Below, piece by piece: positions 6,288 to 12,836 of a DNA stretch of 64,000 nucleotides (position 1 is its first letter; the number at the start of each line of letters is the position of its first letter). The notes under the pieces were generated by a model that saw nothing but the letters and a program-made list of their open reading frames with translations, ran no database searches and was not told the DNA's origin. Position numbers and translations under genes: made by a program. This DNA is from Leptolyngbya sp. FACHB-261 (GTDB taxonomy: Bacteria > Cyanobacteriota > Cyanobacteriia > FACHB-261), in contig NZ_JACJPL010000002.1 of NCBI RefSeq assembly GCF_014696065.1, positions 62,001 to 126,000 on the forward strand, written 5' to 3'.

Positions 6288-7756
6288 AGTTCCAAGGGTA
6301 GCTCTATTTGCTTTAATTCATCTGTACTAACGTTGGCATCCCCCAAGGTTTTAGGGTTCCAATCATCATCATTCAGGGATGGGGAATCATCAAAGGTGAC
6401 AAGCTCTCCAAAAGACAGGAAGGAATAATGGCGCCTTGTAAAAAATAGGTCTAAAGGTCGCTCAGTCTTTAGAAATGCTGCGATAAAACTTAAGTGATTA
6501 TAAATACTTCTGTCATTTTCATGCCGTTTTAGCCAATCTAATTTCTCCTTAGCGTAGAAAGAGCGACGGTAGCCGTCGAAACTAAAAAACCAATCTGGCA
6601 CAATGCAAAGGTACCAGTTTTGCCCAAACCTCTGGTATTTGGTTCGGAAGGCAAAGTGCTTGCAGTAGAAGATCTCATCAGGCTTGTTATTCTTCATCAC
6701 CCGTTCGTAAACAGTACGAGTATTCTTCTTGTCGCTGTACCACTCTTCTTTACGCGTTGTAGAACCTTCGACCTCGGAAAAAATAAAAACCTTGTCTTGA
6801 TGCTGCCAAACGACATGTTGATGATATAGTTTTTGTTGCAAACAACGGCCTAGCAAGGACTTGAATATGTTTTCATGATCGTCGTCAATCTCATAAAATT
6901 CTTGTGGATCAATTGAAGTTGTTGTTCTGCGGTCAATAATTGTTGAGAGTGGCAAATCACTATTTCTGAGATCATGAAAGGTCACAATCCTTCCTTTATG
7001 GCAGACCCAGTCTAGCCCAAAGCTTACACCTGCTTGTCCTAAGGCAGCACGCACTACGTCTCGTGTAGAAGCGTCTCTATTAAGCCCCAAACCTTCATTT
7101 ACAGAACCGTCAATGACTCTTTCTCTATCAATACTTATGTCAGAGATGTACAAATTTTTAGGGAAAAACAGTTCTAGCAGATTGAGATGAACTGTCTCAA
7201 ACGCAGGCGGTTCAGGTTCTATTAAAAGAGGAGTTCCGGTGTTCCCAAAGTTAGCCTCTAAGATATTCAGGATTCTGCGAAGCTTATCGATTTGAAAATT
7301 AGACGCAACAGCAAGCAGGTCTCGATAGTCACGAACATCTTTGTTCTTATCAAATAGAAATTTATTTTGAATAATATTTTGGTAACCGCGCCCTGAGTAT
7401 GTCTTCTGCTTCTCAGTCAAAATATAGACAAACAATCGATCAAATTTCTCATAAAGCTTGTGCTCTACAAAGCCGCGCAAGGTGTCTTTTATCTTCTCAC
7501 TATCTGTTGTCGAAGTAACTTGAATCGCAACCCTTGCTATTTCATCGCCTAAATCGATAGCGGGATAGTTAGCTCTCTCGTCAGTGTTTAGGTTTTTGAG
7601 TTTAGTGTAGCCATATATCTCTTTGAACAAGGGTATTAAAACTGTCTCGGCAACCTTGTTAATATCAGTCCTCCCCATTGATGTAGCGCCTTTGACCTGA
7701 GACACAAAAACTGCCATCAACTCATTAATCTTGTTTTGAGTGTGTAAAGATTGCAT
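6284..7756 (-). CDS. APAZ-type effector with SMEK/nuclease-like N-terminal domain
   Basis: A 490-residue protein encoded directly upstream of the short Argonaute and overlapping it by 4 nt. The N-terminal ~110 residues contain AETVLIPLFKEIYGY (36-50), AIDLGD (66-71) and AIQVTSTTDSEKI (78-89), the pattern of SMEK-type domains; the Asp/Gln-x-Thr spacing suggests a relative of the PD-(D/E)xK fold (inference). No TIR or Sir2 signature is present. The remaining ~300 residues are in the position and size of an APAZ domain, which binds short Argonautes. By analogy with SPARTA, SPARSA and SPARDA, guide-directed detection of invader nucleic acid would switch on the N-terminal domain to kill or arrest the cell. 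Confidence 0.7.
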   Translation of the reverse strand: MQSLHTQNKINELMAVFVSQVKGATSMGRTDINKVAETVLIPLFKEIYGYTKLKNLNTDERANYPAIDLGDEIARVAIQVTSTTDSEKIKDTLRGFVEHKLYEKFDRLFVYILTEKQKTYSGRGYQNIIQNKFLFDKNKDVRDYRDLLAVASNFQIDKLRRILNILEANFGNTGTPLLIEPEPPAFETVHLNLLELFFPKNLYISDISIDRERVIDGSVNEGLGLNRDASTRDVVRAALGQAGVSFGLDWVCHKGRIVTFHDLRNSDLPLSTIIDRRTTTSIDPQEFYEIDDDHENIFKSLLGRCLQQKLYHQHVVWQHQDKVFIFSEVEGSTTRKEEWYSDKKNTRTVYERVMKNNKPDEIFYCKHFAFRTKYQRFGQNWYLCIVPDWFFSFDGYRRSFYAKEKLDWLKRHENDRSIYNHLSFIAAFLKTERPLDLFFTRRHYSFLSFGELVTFDDSPSLNDDDWNPKTLGDANVSTDELKQIELPLEL

Positions 7757-7798
7757 AACTAATTCAATTCCAGGCAGTGTAGGTCAGACAATAAACAG

Positions 7799-8044
7799 CT
7801 ATGCCATTAACAAGCTTTCAAAGAAAATTACTGAGAGTAAAGTTCGGACAGATGGTTCAATCCACTGTTTATCATCCCCAAGGTCTTTCTGAATAGCAAC
7901 ATTCAGACAGCTCCGAATAGCATCCTCAAGGGTCTCTAGTAAATGTTCATAGTCCTCAACCCAAGTGTGACAACCAGGAAGAGCTGGCACCGAACCACAC
8001 CACACGCCGTCTTCCTGCCAAATAAATGCCTTGATTTCTATCAC
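7799..8044 (-). CDS. HicB-like antitoxin-family protein without HicA partner
   Basis: An 81-residue protein whose first ~60 residues match the HicB N-terminal fold: IKAFIWQEDGVWCGSVPALP followed by GCHTWVEDYEHLLETLEDAI. The usual cyanobacterial form stops soon after a KQLIEL-like motif; here KQWIEPSV runs into a hydrophobic tail (LLSVIFFESLLMA) that looks like frameshifted read-out. No DNA-binding C-terminal domain and no HicA toxin gene are adjacent. It lies 42 nt upstream of the APAZ effector on the same strand and may be co-transcribed with it; whether it belongs functionally is unknown. Confidence 0.65.
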   Translation of the reverse strand: MIEIKAFIWQEDGVWCGSVPALPGCHTWVEDYEHLLETLEDAIRSCLNVAIQKDLGDDKQWIEPSVRTLLSVIFFESLLMA

Positions 8045-8106
8045 AAATCTCTCGCACTTCTCTGCTCTATATCATAGCCAAACCGTAGAATTGCCAATAG
8101 TGAGCT

Positions 8107-8748
8107 TCAAGCTTGAAACTGAGACAACAACCAAGCACTAACCTTGCCATGATTCATCTGCCGACTACGCCGAAAAGCTTCTTCTAACAGTGCAATATCC
8201 AAACCCGAAAGCACCTGAGACTGCTCAATCCTGCGACTACCTCGATTCTGAATCTCAAACGCAAGCACCTGAACATTTTGGACATCAATAATCCAATACT
8301 CCCGAACGCCCAGTGATTCGTACAGTAGTCGTTTCTCCCCCTTGTCATCCGCCAGCGAAGAATAGGCAACCTCAATCACAAGGTCAGGAGCTGGGTAAAC
8401 ATCAAGGTCAATAATCGTCGCTTCCCAAGGAATAGCCTCAGCATTAGCCCCCAGGTAAAACGAGACATCCGGCTGCGCTTCCTCACTTCCCATCTTGCGA
8501 TAGCTACAGTTGTCATGACCATCCAAATCAATGCCTCGAACTGTGGCAAAGAGAGAGATCGCAGCAATCACAATGAAATGGTCACGGGAATGAGGATTGC
8601 CAAGCGGAGCCATTTCCAGCCTCATGCGTCCATTGTGGTAGTAACCTTTAGCTTCTGCATAGGCGGGATTGCTAGCAGCCTGAAGGTATTCGTCCCAGGT
8701 AGCACTCACCCAGATATCAGTTGAAAGCTTGGTTTGAATTTGACGCAT
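8107..8748 (-). CDS. Uma2 family (DUF820) protein
   Basis: A 213-residue Uma2/DUF820 protein with a restriction-endonuclease-like fold. Visible core motifs are the Glu-containing RMRLEMAPLG, then QPDVSFYLG, and PAPDLVIEVAYSS followed by DDKGEKRLLYESLGVREYW; the PD...EV pair corresponds to the family's predicted active site. I chose ATG 8748 (MRQIQTK) because the 31 codons upstream look unlike the family. These proteins are very common in cyanobacteria; nuclease activity is predicted but the role is unknown. It lies 62 nt upstream of the HicB-like gene and could lead the Argonaute operon. It is the intact counterpart of the relic at 1381-1701. Confidence 0.82.
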   Translation of the reverse strand: MRQIQTKLSTDIWVSATWDEYLQAASNPAYAEAKGYYHNGRMRLEMAPLGNPHSRDHFIVIAAISLFATVRGIDLDGHDNCSYRKMGSEEAQPDVSFYLGANAEAIPWEATIIDLDVYPAPDLVIEVAYSSLADDKGEKRLLYESLGVREYWIIDVQNVQVLAFEIQNRGSRRIEQSQVLSGLDIALLEEAFRRSRQMNHGKVSAWLLSQFQA

Positions 8749-8849
8749 GGCCCGACCAAATCCTGCAAGTTTTAGGCAAATTAGGCTACTTGCTGCCACT
8801 CTAGCAGAATCGATAGCAGGCAGAAGCGCCAGAAGCTTCAATCATCACT

Positions 8850-8975
8850 ATGACCAGTTTCTATTACCTTGGTAACTTTGGTATGCTCCCACCAAGGGCA
8901 ATATTCTATTATTGGGGTGCTGCGCCATCAAGCATACACACAGAGAGGTCAACCAGCCAAGCAAGTTCAAGCGGT
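8850..8975 (+). pseudogene. Frameshifted relic of the 72-codon gene, copy C
   Basis: Starting at ATG 8850 the translation gives MTSFYYLGNFGMLPPRAIFYY, matching the intact protein's TFGMLPVGATFYYL, and after a frame change HTHREVNQPSKFKR matches AHGEGNQPGKFKW. The first 30 nt include GACCAG and GGTAAC spaced like one 21-bp array unit, so the relic appears recombined with a repeat unit. No array or leader precedes it. It abuts an Uma2 gene on one side and runs into the methyltransferase 3-prime end on the other. Confidence 0.7.
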
Positions 8976-9761
8976 GTATGCCCATATCTCAAATCGTGCT
9001 TGAGATGATAACTCCACCTCCAATGAACCGTAATAGTCATGACAAAATACTTCAAACTCTTCCATTGCAAAATGAAACGCTTCATCTGGAACAAGCCAAC
9101 ACAACCCGTACGCCCGTAACCTGTAGAAACTGAGTAATTCTTGAACTTGGTTGCTTACCGTCCATTCCTTAGCTATCAAATAATTACACTGATACCCTTT
9201 ATTACGCAAATAATCTTCTACGTTAATTCTATTAGTTACTCTACGTGGCTGTTGTGAAGGTTGTGGCTCTTCATACTTGGATAAGATAGTTCTGAAATGC
9301 TGCTCAAATTCTAGTCTTGCGGGTGGAGTAATCCATTGAGCATTAAGATAAAAACCCTTTGGTTTTAGGACACGATCGATCTCGTCTAAAAATATTTCTA
9401 AGTTGGAAACAGAGTGGAGCATGTGAACAGTTAGCACAACGTCAAAACTGGTGTCTGAAAAAGGTAGCTGTGAGGCATCCCCATGGATCAGCTTCAGATT
9501 CGGAGGAATTTCAGGCAGCTTTTGACGAAACTGGTTAAGCATCTCCTGGGAAACATCAATGCCAGTCACAGAATAGCCGCGTCTTACCAAAGGAAGAACG
9601 TTTAACCCAGTTCCTATACCAGGTTCTAGAAAAGTAGTTTCAGGAGTTGCCTTGACTAGAGTAAGAATAAAATCTGCAACTTCCTCAGCGATTGGTTCTG
9701 TCAGCCAGCGAGTTTGATCATAAACATCAGCAATTTTGCTGTAGTAAACACTTATTCCCAA
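8967..9761 (-). CDS. Class I SAM-dependent methyltransferase
   Basis: A 264-residue methyltransferase of the UbiE/Methyltransf_11 type. Motif I is FLEPGIGTGLNVLPLV (about 44-59), the acidic residue that binds the ribose is in VTGIDVSQEML, motif II is HGDASQLPFSDTSFDVV and motif III lies in DRVLKPKGFYL. The C-terminal third, with many aromatic residues, probably forms the substrate lid. The substrate cannot be told from sequence. The gene stands alone on the minus strand; its last codons overlap the relic of the 72-codon gene, which suggests the 3-prime end may have been altered. Confidence 0.8.
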   Translation of the reverse strand: MGISVYYSKIADVYDQTRWLTEPIAEEVADFILTLVKATPETTFLEPGIGTGLNVLPLVRRGYSVTGIDVSQEMLNQFRQKLPEIPPNLKLIHGDASQLPFSDTSFDVVLTVHMLHSVSNLEIFLDEIDRVLKPKGFYLNAQWITPPARLEFEQHFRTILSKYEEPQPSQQPRRVTNRINVEDYLRNKGYQCNYLIAKEWTVSNQVQELLSFYRLRAYGLCWLVPDEAFHFAMEEFEVFCHDYYGSLEVELSSQARFEIWAYTA

Positions 9762-9884
9762 TTTTCTAGACCTTATGTTGCACTATTAAACAACTTTACC
9801 GCTAATTACACCACCAAGCCCTTTCACAGCATTCTCACAATCTGAGGGCACAAGCTAACAGCTCAAATCAGCTGCGCCTAGGAA

Positions 9885-10147
9885 CCGACGCGATCGGCCG
9901 CCCTCGACTATGCCAAACAGGGCATTCGAATTAATGCCGTCAATCCTGGTCCCATTACGACTGACCTAATGGCTCGTAGCGCTGACCAGATGGGCATAAC
10001 GTTCGATGATATTGGGTCTATGATTCTGGTGGGGCGCATTGGACAGGCAGAAGAAGTTGCTCAAGCCGTTGTGTTTCTCTGCTCTGATGCTGCCAGCTAC
10101 ACACGGGACAGCCTCTAGTAATCGATGGTGAATTCACAGCGAACTAA
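9885..10147 (+). pseudogene. Short-chain dehydrogenase/reductase (SDR) remnant
   Basis: The plus strand encodes the C-terminal part of a classical SDR: TRSAALDYAKQGIRINAVNP, then GPITTDLM, EEVAQAVVFLCSDAASYT and, after loss of one base near 10107, GQPLVIDGEFTAN and a stop. The nucleotide-binding Rossmann motif and the YxxxK catalytic pair, which should lie just upstream, are absent, and a stop precedes the homologous part. The gene was truncated from the 5-prime side and is dead. The AraC-type regulator downstream may once have controlled it. Confidence 0.8.
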
Positions 10148-10380
10148 TTTGCGGTGGCCCTGCCTAGCCAAAGGCACTAACCGCCACTCGCGCTTTGATT
10201 CAAGAGAAGTTGGTTTAGCCCAACAATAAACAAATCCTAAAGAATGTAGCCAATGAATCCGAGCAAACTAACCGAACGTGGTGAAAACGGATACAATTTC
10301 CCTGCAATGCAATCATTGAAGAGTAGCACCAGGTCGAATCGATAAGTTCAATGCTGAGATAAACGCTGAGAACAAAAGCT

Positions 10381-11268
10381 ATGGCAGGGAACCTTATTAG
10401 TCCGCTTGAACTCGGTCAACGACTGAATAAACCTCCGGTATTATCCAGTCGGCAACTGGGCTGGAATGGGATTTTAGTTGAGCAATGCCAATGTTCTTCA
10501 CCGTCATCCTTTGAAATGGAGCTTCCCGCCATATCAGATCATTGGCTTAACTTGTCCTTGGGGCGTCCTACCTCTTTAATCCAGCAACGCGACGATCGTC
10601 TACATGAATCCATTGTTCAAAGGGGGGACAGCATCTTTGTTCCTGCCGGACAACCAAGCTACTGGCGTCAGCACGAAGGTGACATTTGCTGCCCGCTACA
10701 CATTTGCTTGAAACCGAAGTTGATCGAACAAGTCGCTGAAGCATCCGAAATTGATACAGGGCGGATCAACCTCGTAAACTGTTTCGGCAAGCAAGATTTA
10801 CAGCTTCATCATATTGCGATGCTGTTTTTAGCTGAGTTGCAGTCAGGTAGCGTGATGGGTCGATTGTATATCGAATCATTGACTCAAGTATTAGTTATTC
10901 ATCTACTGCGACATTATTCTGAAGTTGCACAAGTCATTACATCTGAGAATAGAAGATTAACTCATACTCAGTTGCAGCAAGCGGTCGATTATATTCACAC
11001 TCACCTTAATCGAGACTTATCCCTGGCTGAACTTGCAAGCGTGATCAATATCAGTCCCACTTACTTTGCCAGTTTGTTCAAACGTGCTACAGGAATTTCT
11101 CCACATCAGTATGTGATTCAACAGCGAGTGAAACGGGCGAAAGCGATGCTGATGAAAACAGATTTGACGATCGCGGACATCGCCTTACAAGTGGGCTTCT
11201 CTAGCCAAAGTCATTTGACACAACAGTTTAAGCGCCTCACTGGAATGACACCCAAGCAAGTTCGCTAA
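10381..11268 (+). CDS. AraC family transcriptional regulator
   Basis: A 295-residue AraC-family regulator. The N-terminal ~180 residues would be the ligand-sensing or dimerisation domain and are not recognisable by motif. The C-terminal ~100 residues carry both helix-turn-helix units: LSLAELASVINISPTYFASL followed by FKRATGISPHQYV, then LTIADIALQVGFSSQSHLTQ with FKRLTGMTPKQVR at the very end, the classic AraC signature. The start has an ATG with no strong ribosome-binding site (GAACAAAAGCT). It follows an SDR relic on the same strand, a pairing often seen between AraC regulators and oxidoreductases; its present target is unknown. Confidence 0.85.
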   Translation: MAGNLISPLELGQRLNKPPVLSSRQLGWNGILVEQCQCSSPSSFEMELPAISDHWLNLSLGRPTSLIQQRDDRLHESIVQRGDSIFVPAGQPSYWRQHEGDICCPLHICLKPKLIEQVAEASEIDTGRINLVNCFGKQDLQLHHIAMLFLAELQSGSVMGRLYIESLTQVLVIHLLRHYSEVAQVITSENRRLTHTQLQQAVDYIHTHLNRDLSLAELASVINISPTYFASLFKRATGISPHQYVIQQRVKRAKAMLMKTDLTIADIALQVGFSSQSHLTQQFKRLTGMTPKQVR

Positions 11269-11661
11269 CACCCTAAAAATCTAACAAATCATTGTAAGAA
11301 TCTGAAAAGGGAACATATCGCCTGGGTTGTGCTGGATGATTGGCATGATCTTGTCTTTCTCGAAAGAGGCAAAGTGGTCAGTGAAGGATTTGAGCAGCCT
11401 AACGTTCCCAGTCGCCAGCTACAAGTAATGCCAACTCACTGTTTAAGCGCTACCCATTGCCCCCTCTCAACCTCTCCTTGCTAAGGGGAGGAGCCGTAGC
11501 CCCTGGGGTTTTGATTCATAGCTCTCATTTAGAGAATTGGTACCTCACCAAGCTCAGCCCTAACCGAGAAGTATTACCGAAAAGTATTGCAGTTAGATTT
11601 AGCTTGTTAAATCTATTGCTCTTCAAATTAACACCGTCATTTAATCAAAGACTGTGAGCGC
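11269..11661. other. Intergenic stretch with an interspersed repeat
   Basis: About 390 nt between the AraC gene and the response regulator. It holds the repeat at 11437-11545. A short open frame around 11300-11420 (HDLVFLERGKVVSEG) looks protein-like but I cannot assign it. Confidence 0.4.
11437..11545 (+). repeat. MITE-like interspersed repeat
   Basis: Contains CCAACTCACTGTTTAA, a CCTCTCCTTGCTAAGGGGAGG hairpin core, GAGCCGTAG, GGGGTTTTGATTCATAGC and TCTCATTTAGAGAATTGG. The same modules recur in order at 12646, in part at 26281, and inverted at 19798. No coding capacity. Confidence 0.8.
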
Positions 11662-12330
11662 TCAGACCTTGAGTCGATAGCCAATCCCACGCACAGTTTC
11701 AATTCGTTTTTCTCCCAGCTTGCGGCGGAGATGCCCTACATAAACATTGACGATGTTGGTACCGGGGTCATAGTCATAACCCCAGATGCGATCGAGCAGT
11801 TGCTCTCGCGTCAGCACCTGTGTAGGGTGGCGTAGAAAGACTTCGGCAAGCAGAAACTCACGGGCAGACAGATCGATCGTGCGATCACCAACCCAAACTT
11901 GGCGACTGAGCAAATCTAAAGTGATTTCGCCCACACGTAAGGTCGTTTCCTGCCGAGCACCGGGCACCTGCCGATTGCGGAGTTGCACCCGAATCCGAGC
12001 GAGGAGTTCCTCAAATCGAAAGGGCTTAGTCACATAATCATCGGCTCCTGCCTCCAGAGCAATCACCGTATCATCGACGCCATCGCGTGCAGTTAAGACG
12101 ATGATCGGAATGGTTTCGCCCTGACCCCGAATCCTGGCAATCACAGTTAGACCATCCCCGTCCGGCAGTCCCAGATCTAAAATCAACAGGTCGAAATTAT
12201 TGCTGTCCGCAAGGCGAGAAGCATCCTGAGCAGAGGACACCACCATTGTGGTGAAACCGTGAACTTGCAACCCCGTCTCTAAAAAGGAAGTAATGCGGGG
12301 ATTGTCTTCAGTGATCAGGATGCGATTCAT
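11662..12330 (-). CDS. OmpR/PhoB-family response regulator
   Basis: A 222-residue two-component regulator. The receiver domain has acidic residues in ITEDN (7-9), phospho-acceptor Asp52 in LILDLGLPDGDG, Thr80 and Lys102 (DDYVTKPF). The C-terminal winged helix contains EFLLAEVFLRHPTQVLTREQ and ends IETVRGIGYRLKV, standard for OmpR/PhoB. I start at ATG 12330, which opens MNRILITEDN; a longer frame to 12399 is not receiver-like. On the same strand upstream are the RND permease, adaptor and sensor kinase, so this is probably the cognate regulator of that pump, although it is separated from the permease by ~500 nt of repeats. Confidence 0.9.
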   Translation of the reverse strand: MNRILITEDNPRITSFLETGLQVHGFTTMVVSSAQDASRLADSNNFDLLILDLGLPDGDGLTVIARIRGQGETIPIIVLTARDGVDDTVIALEAGADDYVTKPFRFEELLARIRVQLRNRQVPGARQETTLRVGEITLDLLSRQVWVGDRTIDLSAREFLLAEVFLRHPTQVLTREQLLDRIWGYDYDPGTNIVNVYVGHLRRKLGEKRIETVRGIGYRLKV

Positions 12331-12439
12331 GCAGGGGATTATCCAACAGCAGTTCGCGCAGGGGAGCCAGATGCCTGGTGGGAAGCAAGCTACGGGCAAT
12401 AGTAATGGGGCTCAGGTTATTCGAGCCTGGAATTTTCAT
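12308..12439 (-). CDS. Possible 43-residue leader ORF before the response regulator
   Basis: ATG 12439 opens 43 codons (MKIPGSNNLSPITIARSLLP, then TRHLAPLRELLLDNPLHE) ending at TGA 12308, so it overlaps the response regulator start by 23 nt. An AAGGGTG sequence precedes the ATG and codon choice looks normal. It could be a coupled leader peptide, the tail of a lost gene, or chance. No homologue is known to me. Confidence 0.3.
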   Translation of the reverse strand: MKIPGSNNLSPITIARSLLPTRHLAPLRELLLDNPLHESHPDH

Positions 12440-12611
12440 GGCGACACCCTTATCCGCAGTTGCAGTTCATCACCAGAAAACTTAACAGGAGACATCACTC
12501 TGGATTGTAGATGCAGGCTCTTAGTTTGGCAAAAGCCAGTGTTCTTAATAGAACACTAGTGCATACTCAGACCAACTTTTTTGCAAGATCCCTGCAGCCC
12601 TCATCCCCCAA

Positions 12612-12639
12612 CCCCTTCTCCCAATTTTGGGAGAAGGGG
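12612..12639. repeat. Perfect inverted repeat CCCCTTCTCCC / GGGAGAAGGGG
   Basis: An 11-bp perfect stem (12612-12622, 12629-12639) around AATTTT. This is a dispersed palindromic-repeat type; here it lies in the 500-nt gap between the RND permease and the response regulator and could act as an RNA stop or processing site. Confidence 0.7.
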
Positions 12640-12645
12640 GGTAAT

Positions 12646-12760
12646 ACTCACTCACTGTTTAATCGCCCCACATTTGACCCCTCCCAACCTCCCCTTGCCA
12701 AGGGAAGGAGCCGTAGGCGTGGGGTTCTGATTTATAACTCTCATTGAGAGGATTGGTATG
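12646..12760 (+). repeat. MITE-like interspersed repeat
   Basis: Best-preserved copy of the family: TACTCACTCACTGTTTAATC, then ACCCCTCCCAACCTCCCC with its TTGCCAAGGG loop, GGAGCCGTAGGCGTGGGG, TTCTGATTTATAACTCTCAT and GAGAGGATTGGTA. A second repeat type (GTCCCTCTTCTAAACTTGG and following) occupies 12770-12815. Confidence 0.8.
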
Positions 12761-12836
12761 AGAGTAGATTGAAGTCCCTCTTCTAAACTTGGCAGAGGGA
12801 TTTAGGGGTGAGGGCAGGTTTAGTAAGAAACGAGCC

